A stretch of DNA of 64,000 nucleotides, from the NCBI GenBank assembly GCA_029260655.1, contig JAJDCU010000031.1:1-64000 (forward strand). Reading direction: 5' to 3'. The translations under genes were made by a program, and so were the position numbers. Positions 32,192 to 40,696 of the stretch are shown here, piece by piece. Numbering within the stretch: the first letter of the stretch is position 1; the number at the start of each line of letters is the position of its first letter. A model generated the notes under the pieces. That model saw nothing but the letters and a program-made list of their open reading frames with translations. It was not told the origin of the DNA and did not search any database. This DNA is from Phycisphaeraceae bacterium (GTDB lineage Bacteria; Planctomycetota; Phycisphaerae; Phycisphaerales; Phycisphaeraceae).

Positions 32192-34246
32192 ATGAGCCCG
32201 CCTAGATCCAGCAGCCGAAAATACCGGACGTACCGCCAGGACTTTGCCAAGCGGCACGAGCATGGAGACTCCAAGTCGTCTAAACCGGGGGCCGGCGCCG
32301 ATGGTGTGCCGCGCGCCCGGCAATTGGGCAAGCAGCGCAGCCGAGGGTTTATAACTCTATTCAAGCGGTTTTTTGGGCTTCTGCGGGGCCACCGCACGGC
32401 CCTTGGGCTGGCGGTGCTGACACTGAGCATCTCAACGGTGGTGGACCTGGTGCCGCCGCTGGTGTCGAAGATCGCGATCGACAACGTCATCAATGGCCAG
32501 CCGATGGAGGGTGGCCTCCTGAGCCGGGTGGGGGATTGGCTGCCGGCGAGGGATGATCCCAAGCGGCTGCTGTTTTTCCTGTTCGTGGTCGTGGTGCTGA
32601 TGAACGCCGGGTCGATCCTCACACGGGTCTGGGGCCGGTGGCAGGCGACGCGGATCACACACCGTGCGCGTATCGAGATGCGCCGTCGAGTGTTTAACCA
32701 CGCGATCCGACTGCCGCTGCACCGTGTATTTTCCCTGAAGTCAGGCGGGGCATCGAGCATCATCCGCGAGGACGCCGGGGGCGTGGGCGACCTGGTGTTT
32801 TCGATGATCTACAACCCGGCGGGCGCGATCATCCAACTCGTGGGGATCCTGCTGATCCTGGGGTTCATCGAATGGCGGTTGCTGCTGGGCGCGTTGGTGT
32901 TGCTGCCCGTGGTGTTCATGACGCACCGGACCTGGATCGGGCGTATCCGTCCGCTTTGGCGAGACATCCGTGCGACGCGCTCACACATCGACGGCCGGGT
33001 GACCGAGGCGTTCGGCGGGGTGCGGGTCGTTCGGATCTTTTCACGCGAGCGGACCGAGGGGACGAACTTCGCCACCGACACCCACTTCATGACCCGCCAG
33101 GAGCTGCTTGGCTGGTGGTGGAACCGGGCGATCGACATCGTCTGGCGGATGCTGATCCCTGTCGCGCTGGCGGGCGTGTTGTGTTACGCAGGGGTGCGGA
33201 TCATCGATGACCGCGCCGCGGTGTTGGCCGGAACACTTGCGCCGCACGAGGCGCTGACGGTCGGCGACCTGTTCATGTTCCTGTGGTACTTGGCGAGCCT
33301 GCTGCAACCGTTGGCCCTGCTGGCATCGAGCGCGGCGGGATTGCAGACGTCGCTTGCCGGGCTGGACCGTGTGCTGGACCTGTTGGCCGAGCCGCTGGAG
33401 AGCCCGACCAAGCCCGGGGCGGCGGTGCTTGACCCCAAGGATGTGCTGGGCCGCGTACAGATGCAGGGCGTGACATTCCGTTACCCCAAGGCCGGAAGGT
33501 CTGCGCTGGAAGAGGTGAGCTTTCAGGCCGAGCCCGGCCAGGTTGTGGCGCTGGTCGGCCCAAGCGGCGCGGGCAAGACGACCCTGTGCAACCTGATCGC
33601 ACGGTTCTACGATCCGGGCGCCGGCGAAGTCAGCCTGGACGGGCGAGACCTGCGCCAAGTCCGTGTCGGGAGCTACCGCGCGATGGTCGCGATCGTCGAG
33701 CAGGACATCTTCCTGTTCGACGGCACGGTATCGGACAACATCGCCTACGGCCGGCGAGGTGCGACCCACAGCGAGATCGCCGAAGCCGCCCGACTCGCCA
33801 ACGCACACGCATTCATTAACGAACTGCCCAAGGGCTACGACACCTGGATCGGTGAGCGTGGCGTACGGCTCAGCGGCGGGCAACGACAGCGGCTGGCGAT
33901 CGCAAGGGCCCTGCTCGCTCGGCCTCGCATCCTGATCCTCGACGAGGCGACCAGCAATCTGGACACCGAAGGCGAACGCCTGATCCAGGCCAGCCTGCGC
34001 AACCTCATGGCCGACCGCACCAGCTTCGTCATCGCGCATCGGCTCAGCACGATCACCCACGCCGACCAGATACTGGTGATGGACCAGGGCCGGATCATCG
34101 AGCGCGGCCGGCACGACGAATTGATCGCCCGCAGCGGCAAGTACCGCCAGATGGTCCAGGCCCAGACACACCCCCAGCAGCCCGAGGATGACCAGGACAC
34201 GGATCAGCAGGCGACAGAACCGGCCACCGAGGCGGCTCAGCCGTGA
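32192..34246 (+). CDS. ABC exporter, fused membrane and ATPase domains (MsbA/LmrA type)
   Basis: The 684-residue half-transporter has six membrane helices between residues about 60 and 360 (for example LGLAVLTLSISTVVDLVPPLVSKIAIDNVI and LLFFLFVVVVLMNAGSIL) and a C-terminal ATPase. Walker A is GPSGAGKTTL, the Q loop AIVEQDIFLFDGTVSDNIAYG, the signature LSGGQRQRLAIARALL and Walker B ILILDEATSNLD, with the H switch in FVIAHRLST. As a homodimer it would export lipid or drug-like substrates from the inner membrane. A basic 45-residue N-terminal extension and an acidic Gln/Glu-rich tail are unusual. The ATG 32192 is used. The stop overlaps the next gene by GTGA, so they are coupled. Confidence 0.93.
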   Translation: MSPPRSSSRKYRTYRQDFAKRHEHGDSKSSKPGAGADGVPRARQLGKQRSRGFITLFKRFFGLLRGHRTALGLAVLTLSISTVVDLVPPLVSKIAIDNVINGQPMEGGLLSRVGDWLPARDDPKRLLFFLFVVVVLMNAGSILTRVWGRWQATRITHRARIEMRRRVFNHAIRLPLHRVFSLKSGGASSIIREDAGGVGDLVFSMIYNPAGAIIQLVGILLILGFIEWRLLLGALVLLPVVFMTHRTWIGRIRPLWRDIRATRSHIDGRVTEAFGGVRVVRIFSRERTEGTNFATDTHFMTRQELLGWWWNRAIDIVWRMLIPVALAGVLCYAGVRIIDDRAAVLAGTLAPHEALTVGDLFMFLWYLASLLQPLALLASSAAGLQTSLAGLDRVLDLLAEPLESPTKPGAAVLDPKDVLGRVQMQGVTFRYPKAGRSALEEVSFQAEPGQVVALVGPSGAGKTTLCNLIARFYDPGAGEVSLDGRDLRQVRVGSYRAMVAIVEQDIFLFDGTVSDNIAYGRRGATHSEIAEAARLANAHAFINELPKGYDTWIGERGVRLSGGQRQRLAIARALLARPRILILDEATSNLDTEGERLIQASLRNLMADRTSFVIAHRLSTITHADQILVMDQGRIIERGRHDELIARSGKYRQMVQAQTHPQQPEDDQDTDQQATEPATEAAQP

Positions 34247-35079
34247 CCCGGACCCCGAAAAAAGCCCGACGGCCACACAAGCTGGCGCTGTACCGGCAGG
34301 CGGTTCAGCACCCGCTGGCAGAGGCGTCGTTCCTGCACCGGACGTACCGGCATTACTACAAGGCGCTGCCCGCCCTGCTCCGCGAGGACTTCGCCGGCAC
34401 ATGCGCCGTCGCGTCGGCGTGGGCCCAGATGGACCAGGAACATCAGGCGATGGCGGTCGAGTCCCACGGCCCGACCGCGCGCTGGGCGCAGCGCACAGCC
34501 ACGAAGGAACTGGGCAGCAGCGCCGAAGACCTGCACATCGTCGAGGCGGATGTCCTGAGCATCGCCGGGCCGAAGGTCGACATCACCTGCGCGCTAAACT
34601 TCAGCACGTTCATCTATCACGACCGGGCGCAGCTTAAACACTACTTCAAGACTGCCCGGCGCGGGCTGCGCCAGGATGGCCTGTTCGTGATCGACGCCTA
34701 CGGCGGCCCGGGGGCGATGCGGGTCGGCACACAGACCCGGACCGTCCCCGCGGGCGATCCTCTGGTCGAGGATGACGGGCCCGGTTTCACCTACCACTGG
34801 GAGCAGCGGTCCTTCGACGCGATCTCCCACTTAACCGAGTGCCGGATCCATTTCGAGCTGGGCGACGGCCAACGGATCGACAGTGCGTTTATCTATCGCT
34901 GGCGGCTCTGGTCACTGCCTGAATTGACGGAACTCATGCTTGAATCTGGGTTTAAGCGTGTAGATGTCTGGTGTGACCGGTACGACCCCAAGGCCGGCAC
35001 CAGCGATGGGGTCTATCGGCCGATGCGGCAGATACCCGCCCGGGAGGACTGGGTGGCGTACGTGGTGGGGGCCAGATAG
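34243..35079 (+). CDS. Class I SAM-dependent methyltransferase
   Basis: The 278-residue product resembles class I methyltransferases: LREDFAGTCAVASAWAQ is the SAM-binding motif I variant, LHIVEADVLSI motif II/III, and ITCALNFSTFIYHDRAQLKHYFKTARRGLRQDGLFVIDAYGG motif IV-V. The C-terminal half (YRWRLWSLPELTELMLESGFKRVDVWCDRYD) is the usual end of the family. The substrate is unknown. It begins with GTG inside the exporter's stop (GTGA), a strong sign of translational coupling, so it may modify the exported compound or a lipid. Confidence 0.85.
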   Translation: MTRTPKKARRPHKLALYRQAVQHPLAEASFLHRTYRHYYKALPALLREDFAGTCAVASAWAQMDQEHQAMAVESHGPTARWAQRTATKELGSSAEDLHIVEADVLSIAGPKVDITCALNFSTFIYHDRAQLKHYFKTARRGLRQDGLFVIDAYGGPGAMRVGTQTRTVPAGDPLVEDDGPGFTYHWEQRSFDAISHLTECRIHFELGDGQRIDSAFIYRWRLWSLPELTELMLESGFKRVDVWCDRYDPKAGTSDGVYRPMRQIPAREDWVAYVVGAR

Positions 35080-35195
35080 CTCCAGAAAGACCGGGCCAAG
35101 GGCGGGTGATTTTCTTGCAGAAATCGCCGTTATGGCCTAGATTATGGGCCTTCCAATTATTGGACTTCGGCGTTTTAAGTCCAGGAGCTTTAATT

Positions 35196-37454
35196 GTGCT
35201 GATCCTCATCGTTGCCGAGGGCCCAGATAAGGGCCGGATATACGAGTGGGCGGACGACCAGACGGTGGTTGTCGGCCGAGAAAGCAAGCAACTGCGTCTT
35301 AGCGATCGCAAGGCCTCACGCCGACACGCGCGGTTCAGGTGCGAGGGCGGCAAATGGTACGTGCGCGACCTGGCTTCCAGGCACGGCACGTTCGTCAACA
35401 AGAAACGGATCTCAGGCAAAATCTCGCTGGAGGACGGCGATCTCGTTCAGGTCGGGCGGACCCGTTTGGTGGTCTCGCGTGTCCCGGTCGGTCAGGCTGA
35501 GCAGTTGGCTCGATCAAACGATCTGCCGGGCCCCACCGCCAGACCGGTTGTCCCCGCATTACGACGATTCATCCCCAGCGCCTCCACCACGGCCGCCCTG
35601 TCTGCCGCGGCGTTTGCCGTCGCATGCAGCGCCTGGTTGTATCACAACACGACAAGCGAAAACCGCATACTCCACGACGCTCTGCTCGCATCCCAATCCC
35701 AGGCGAGCACGGCCCAACTGGACGCGGTGGAATTACAGAAGCGCGCGGCCGAGGCACAGCTAGCGACCGCCGACCGCACCGGTGATATCCTCGCGGAGGT
35801 CCGGGCCCTGGGCACACAGAGCCGGCCGATGCTCGATGAGATCCTCGCATCGGTGCAGGAACAAAGCGGCAACACAGAGCAATTGAGTGATATCCGTCAG
35901 GCCCTTGCCGACCTGCACGAAGCGAACCAGCCGGCGCTCGACGCGATCCTGGCCGGCGTTCAATCGCAGTCGCAGCAGTTGGTCGCCCTGGCCGATCTGC
36001 GTGACGCGGTGATACAGCAGCAAGAGGACACCGCCCCGCTTCTGCCGGAGCTACGTGCGTTGGCGCAAACGGCGCAGGTCAACGAAAAGTCGCTGGCTCA
36101 TCTGCGGCGGCAGATCGAGTTGGCTCAAGCCCGCCCGGACCTGGATGCGGTGGTGCTGGACCAGATGGAATCGGTCATGGCCGAGTTGCGTGCCCGACCG
36201 ACCACCGACCAGATCGACGCGCAGGTGCGCCAGGCGCTGGCCGACGAGCACGAGCAGACGGCACAACTTCTGAATCAGATCGAATCGAAACTGACGCCGA
36301 CTCCCCAGACCCAGGAATTGCTGGCGCCGCTGCGTGAGGCGCTCGCCCGGCAGGCCCAGCGCAGCGAACAGTTGCTCGCCCAGGCGTTTAGCCGGCAAGA
36401 GCAGACCGCCGAGCAACTGGCCGAACTACGGACGATGATGCAATCACAGCCGGACCAGACCGCAACCGCGCTGCGCGGCGTGGTCGGCGAGTGGCAGATT
36501 CACGACGACCTGGGCGCGGTGCTGGCCGCGGTGAAGCAGATCGAAGCAGGCGCAGACAACCCGCAAAACACAGCCCTGCTGCAAGACCTGGCGGTGAAGC
36601 TCGAGTCGGCGCCGACGTCGCAGGAGCTTGCAAACGCGGTCGCCCAGGCGGTGACCCAACAGCTGGACGGGACACGTCCTCTGCTCGAACAGATCGCTAA
36701 CTCATTGACCGGCTCAGACGAGGAAAATGCGGCCCGGCAGGCATTGATGCAGCAGGTGCGATTGGCGCTGCAGGCGCAAGAGGAGGCCGACGCCCGGCTC
36801 GATCAGATCTACGACCTGCTTGAGTCGTCTGATACAGGCGCGGACAGCGAAGCGCTGCGACAGGTGCTCCGAGAGATCCGCTCGAAGTCGATAGCGGGCA
36901 TGGACGAGATGCGCTCGACGATCCGCCGGGAGATCCAGACCGGCATGACCCAGCAGCGTGTGGCCACGGCGCAAGCCACGCCCCCGCCCGCGCCTCAGGT
37001 CACCGACCCGGGGCCGACCACAGCCGGGCCGGTGCCTGCCGCCATAGAGAGCAACGATGGGTACGCGATGGCTTCGCCGCAAGACCAAGACACCCTCACC
37101 ATCACCGCCAACGACCCGCCCGACGATGAGGCTCTGACAAAAGTCGAGCGTGCCTACCGCCTGGCGTTTACGACCGGTCAGCCGATCTCGATCGGGGGCG
37201 GGCTGATGGATACACAAAACGGCGCTATCTCACTGGGGCGCACGCTCGACCCCGCCACCGCGAAAGCCGCCGGGATCACCGACTGGCGCGACTGGTATCT
37301 GCTGGACGACTTCGCCGAACGCATGCGGATGCAGCAGCAGGCGGTGAAGTACCGTGACGATCGGCGAGGCGACATGAACATCCTCGGCATCCCCGCCGAC
37401 GCCGTAAACACCGACGCCAACCTCACCGCACCCGGGCCCGGCAGCGGCGGGTGA
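35196..37454 (+). CDS. FHA-domain membrane protein with a long coiled coil
   Basis: The 752-residue product starts at GTG 35196, with AGGAG eight bases upstream. Residues 1-95 are an FHA domain (VVVGRESKQLRLSDRKASRRHARFRCEGGKWYVRDLASRHGTFVNKKRI), which binds phosphothreonine peptides; the GRE, SRRH and HGTFVN signature residues are present. A transmembrane helix lies near 125-149 (TTAALSAAAFAVACSAWLY). Residues 150-590 are Gln/Ala/Leu-rich coiled coil with 35-residue repeats. A Pro-rich linker and a compact C-terminal region (TKVERAYRLAFTTGQPISIGGG..) end it. FHA is inside, the coiled coil outside if the N-terminus is cytoplasmic. Function unknown; it could link kinase signalling to the envelope. 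Confidence 0.85.
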   Translation: MLILIVAEGPDKGRIYEWADDQTVVVGRESKQLRLSDRKASRRHARFRCEGGKWYVRDLASRHGTFVNKKRISGKISLEDGDLVQVGRTRLVVSRVPVGQAEQLARSNDLPGPTARPVVPALRRFIPSASTTAALSAAAFAVACSAWLYHNTTSENRILHDALLASQSQASTAQLDAVELQKRAAEAQLATADRTGDILAEVRALGTQSRPMLDEILASVQEQSGNTEQLSDIRQALADLHEANQPALDAILAGVQSQSQQLVALADLRDAVIQQQEDTAPLLPELRALAQTAQVNEKSLAHLRRQIELAQARPDLDAVVLDQMESVMAELRARPTTDQIDAQVRQALADEHEQTAQLLNQIESKLTPTPQTQELLAPLREALARQAQRSEQLLAQAFSRQEQTAEQLAELRTMMQSQPDQTATALRGVVGEWQIHDDLGAVLAAVKQIEAGADNPQNTALLQDLAVKLESAPTSQELANAVAQAVTQQLDGTRPLLEQIANSLTGSDEENAARQALMQQVRLALQAQEEADARLDQIYDLLESSDTGADSEALRQVLREIRSKSIAGMDEMRSTIRREIQTGMTQQRVATAQATPPPAPQVTDPGPTTAGPVPAAIESNDGYAMASPQDQDTLTITANDPPDDEALTKVERAYRLAFTTGQPISIGGGLMDTQNGAISLGRTLDPATAKAAGITDWRDWYLLDDFAERMRMQQQAVKYRDDRRGDMNILGIPADAVNTDANLTAPGPGSGG

Positions 37455-37477
37455 TCACAGCCTGCAAGCCGACAACA

Positions 37478-38371
37478 CTACCCTGTTATGGACAGCGCCG
37501 CGGCGCCGATAGCGGCGGCGAAGTTGTCAGATTGACCCACACTTAGCGTCCACTTGACCGGGGCGGCCTTGGTAATCCCATCGCGCGCCATCGCTTCGAT
37601 CTGCTGTAGCGCGGGGCTGTAGATGTTGACGGTCCCGCCCATCAGGACGATGTGGTCCGGGCGGTACAAGGCGAGCAGAATGCGTATCCCGCGTGAAAGC
37701 GCCGCGGTCGCGCGTTTCATCACCGGGTGTTCGAACCGGTCGGCTGACTCAAACGGCACGCCCGCGGCTTCGAGTGTGCGGAAACCGACATAGCCCTCGA
37801 GCGCTCCGCGTCCTGAGCCGGGTGTGACGGGGGCGTCGGATTCACCGCCCGAGACGTCCATGTGTCCGAAGTGGCCGCTGGTGCCGCGTGTGATGATGAC
37901 CGGTCGGCCCTCGTCCAGGACCGCCCCGCCGACGCCGGTCCCAAGCGACAGGTACAGGGCCCTGCCGGGCATGGGGTTTCGCCGGTGTTCGCAGGCCGCC
38001 GCCGCGTTGGCGTCGGTTGCCGCTGTTACGGGTACGCCCAGTCCGAGGGTATCCTCGATCCAGTCAGGGATCGACACGCCGGCCAGCGCCGGCACGTTCG
38101 CCGCCATCTCGATCACGCCGTTTTCACACATCGGCCCGGCGATCGACACGCCCACCGAACTCACAGAGCCGCGGTCGAGCCCGGCTTGTTTCAACAGTAA
38201 GTCAAACGCCGAGACGATAGCCCCTGACAGCACCTTGACCGACGGCATCTCGTGCGGCTCACCGCGCAGTGTCCACGGCTTCCCGCCGTCGCGCACCAGC
38301 GCCATCTTCACGCTCGACCCGCCGATGTCGATGCCAAGCGCCCAATCGGTGGAGTCTGTTTGCGTCTGCAT
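37478..38371 (-). CDS. ROK family sugar kinase
   Basis: The 297-residue product has the N-terminal phosphate-binding loop LGIDIGGSSVKMALV, the TDANAAAACEH segment with the catalytic Asp, and LYLSLGTGVGGAVLDEGRPVIITRGTSGHFGHMDV, as in ROK glucokinases and N-acetylmannosamine kinases. The zinc-binding CxCGxxGC motif of many ROK proteins is missing. It should phosphorylate a hexose or amino sugar with ATP. ATG 38371 is chosen over 38398. It is the third minus-strand gene after the GntR/LacI-type regulator and the sodium:solute symporter, so it may act on the imported sugar. Confidence 0.88.
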   Translation of the reverse strand: MQTQTDSTDWALGIDIGGSSVKMALVRDGGKPWTLRGEPHEMPSVKVLSGAIVSAFDLLLKQAGLDRGSVSSVGVSIAGPMCENGVIEMAANVPALAGVSIPDWIEDTLGLGVPVTAATDANAAAACEHRRNPMPGRALYLSLGTGVGGAVLDEGRPVIITRGTSGHFGHMDVSGGESDAPVTPGSGRGALEGYVGFRTLEAAGVPFESADRFEHPVMKRATAALSRGIRILLALYRPDHIVLMGGTVNIYSPALQQIEAMARDGITKAAPVKWTLSVGQSDNFAAAIGAAALSITG

Positions 38372-38428
38372 GGGTATGTTCGATTGCCCGGGCGTCACGA
38401 TAGCCTCGCCCAGATCATACTACAGCGG

Positions 38429-40453
38429 TCAGGCCGGCTCATCCTTCTGCGGCTCGCCGAGCAGGTAACCAAACACAAACGCGACGAATCCGCCGATCAT
38501 GGCGTACCAGGGCCAGGCAATCGCTACCTTCTTGGGCGCGCCGGCCTCAAGGTCCCGCAGTACCGGCCGGGCTTCTTCATTCTCAATCTGGTTTCCGCCG
38601 TCGTCCACAAGCGGCTGCTTGGTCAACGGGTGTATGTAATAGACCGGCTCGGCGTCGGGGTCGCGGATCGGCTCGCCGGTAGCCGGGTCTTCCAGCTCGG
38701 GATAGACCATCACCACCTCACCGGTATCAGGATGGTGCTCGTGGAAGTAAGCAAATCGAGTGATCCCCATGACCAGAGCCAGACCGATGACCAACCAAAC
38801 AGTCTTGATTAGCCGGAGGGTGCGCAGCTCGGCGTCGTGAGTCTTGATCGTCGAGACCACCCAAGTCACCAGCAGAATCGCCAGGACAATACCGCAGGCC
38901 CAGTAGGCCCAATGATCATGGAACCGAAGCGCGAACACGGTCATGACCGACAGCGGCGCGGCCCAAACCAGGCCCCGGCCATTGACTTTCAGCGGCAGCC
39001 ACGCCAGCAGGAACGTTGCCAGCAGCGCACCGTGGACGTAGCCCGCGAGCCCAAGCGCGAGGCTGAGGATCGGCACATCTGTCGCGTTCTTAAACGCATC
39101 GACCGCGAACGCCGCCAGACACAGCAGAACACCCCACACGAGGATCAATACGCGGGAAACCCTTACGATCCGTCGGCCCTCGCCGTCGGACTGCTCGCTC
39201 ATCGTTAGCTCTGCTTTCGGGTCGATGCCAAGCGCCTTGGCGCGCAGCGGCAGGTAGACGGTCGAAAGCGTCGTCTGTGATAGAGCGGCCAGGATCGAGG
39301 TCATGCTGGAGATGGCGGCGGCGAAGATGCCGGCGATGATCAGCCCGGCGAGCCCCTGGGGGATCTGGGTGAGGATGAAGATCGGGAATATCCGGTCAGG
39401 CTCCTCGTAGTACCTGTTCAGCGCCTCACCGGTGAGAGCCTCGGGGTAGGTCTTGTAGTAGGCATAAATGCCGGCGCCGACCAGCATCATCGTCGCGGTG
39501 ATCGCCTGCCCGATCCAGCTGGAAAGCACCGCCAGCTTCGCCCCGCCGGGCCCGCGGCAGCAGAAGATGCGTTGGGCCATGAGCTGATCCGTGCCGTAGG
39601 CCCCGATGTTCCCAAACACGCTGGCGATCGCGGCGGTCCAGATCGTGAACTCCTTGGTTGGGCTGAACTGCATATCCAGATCCCATAGCTGGAACTTGCC
39701 CGCCTCGTCAGCGACCTGCACCATCTGCGACCAGCCGCCGGGCAGATTCGAAACGATCACGCCGATCGCTGTCACGGCGCCGGTGATGAACACCAGGAAC
39801 AGCATGAAGTCGGTCCAGACCACCGTCGAAATACCGCCGATGACGGTCCATGCGACAGAGACGATCCCGATGATCAACACAGCCCAGACCAGTGTGTCGA
39901 CATGCGTGACCTCCTGAAGTGCGCCCAACGGCCCGGCGAGTACCAATTCCAGGATCACGGCGGTGAGATACACGCGCGAGGACTGTGCGAGCAACCCGCC
40001 GAGCGAGAAAAGCGCCGTGGTGATCCGGCGTGCGCCCTCGCCCAGCTTGTTACCCATGTAGTCGTACGGGCTGAAAATCCTTTTCTGGTAGTACGCCGGA
40101 ACCAGAATGAACGCGACAAAGAAGCGGGAGATGAGCCCGGCGATCAGCCCCAGTTGCATATAAGTGAAGTTGCCGCCGTCAGCGAAGACGATCGCCGGGA
40201 CGCCCACGAATGTCACGGCGGAAATTTCCGTGGCGATGATGGAACCGCTGACCGCAAACCAGGGCAGCCCCTTACCGCCGAGGAAGAAGTCGTCCATATT
40301 CTTCTGTTTGCCAGCCAGCAAAGTACCCAGCAGCGTGGTAACCACCATGTAGCCCAACAAGACCGACCAATCAACCCAGGTGAAGTGTCCTGAAAGCGAG
40401 CCCGCTGCCTGTGATGCCGGGCCGGTGGCGGCCAGTACCGTGGTCCAGAACAT
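38429..40453 (-). CDS. Sodium:solute symporter (SSS family)
   Basis: The 674-residue product has about 13-14 transmembrane helices with SSS family motifs: GGKGLPWFAVSGSIIATEISAVTFVGVPA near residue 60 and the long GLIIAGIFAAAISSMTSILAALSQTTLSTVYLPL segment with the Na+-site serines/threonines. Relatives carry glucose, galactose, myo-inositol or sialic acid with Na+. Before the last helix sits a charged, non-membrane loop of about 90 residues (HHPDTGEVVMVYPELEDPATG...), which is unusual. It lies between the regulator and the ROK kinase on the same strand. Its upstream region has tandem A/T repeats and two copies of AAAACCGATCGA. Confidence 0.92.
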   Translation of the reverse strand: MFWTTVLAATGPASQAAGSLSGHFTWVDWSVLLGYMVVTTLLGTLLAGKQKNMDDFFLGGKGLPWFAVSGSIIATEISAVTFVGVPAIVFADGGNFTYMQLGLIAGLISRFFVAFILVPAYYQKRIFSPYDYMGNKLGEGARRITTALFSLGGLLAQSSRVYLTAVILELVLAGPLGALQEVTHVDTLVWAVLIIGIVSVAWTVIGGISTVVWTDFMLFLVFITGAVTAIGVIVSNLPGGWSQMVQVADEAGKFQLWDLDMQFSPTKEFTIWTAAIASVFGNIGAYGTDQLMAQRIFCCRGPGGAKLAVLSSWIGQAITATMMLVGAGIYAYYKTYPEALTGEALNRYYEEPDRIFPIFILTQIPQGLAGLIIAGIFAAAISSMTSILAALSQTTLSTVYLPLRAKALGIDPKAELTMSEQSDGEGRRIVRVSRVLILVWGVLLCLAAFAVDAFKNATDVPILSLALGLAGYVHGALLATFLLAWLPLKVNGRGLVWAAPLSVMTVFALRFHDHWAYWACGIVLAILLVTWVVSTIKTHDAELRTLRLIKTVWLVIGLALVMGITRFAYFHEHHPDTGEVVMVYPELEDPATGEPIRDPDAEPVYYIHPLTKQPLVDDGGNQIENEEARPVLRDLEAGAPKKVAIAWPWYAMIGGFVAFVFGYLLGEPQKDEPA

Positions 40454-40518
40454 GCGGGTGGCTCCGTCGAGGTGTCCAAGGGATGGGGCAACCGGATGTG
40501 GCTGCAACACAAGCGAGA

Positions 40519-40596
40519 CGTATAATAATCTATAATAATCGGCCGTGCCTGTCGACCAGATCGCAATCAAAACCGATCGAAGTAAAAACCGATCGA
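40519..40596 (-). promoter_or_regulatory. Symporter upstream region with tandem AT repeats and paired AAAACCGATCGA sites
   Basis: Two tandem copies of TATAATAATC lie at 40521-40540, giving TATTATA-type -10 boxes on the minus strand; a TCGACA about 17 bases upstream of TAGATT could be a -35. Farther upstream AAAACCGATCGA occurs twice (40569-40580 and 40585-40596), 16 bases apart, suggesting a dimeric regulator binding site. Confidence 0.5.
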
Positions 40597-40696
40597 CGGG
40601 TCAGGCAGACCAGTCTGATGTGCTTGGAATCGTAAAGCAGGAAATAGCCGGGCCGGTGGTCCAGCCCAGCCGGGTGAATGAGTCCGTCAGGAAACC

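Noticed and set aside
33041-34402. Minus-strand 453-codon frame opposite the ABC exporter
   Set aside because: The exporter's Walker and signature motifs are clear on the plus strand; this frame has no domain.
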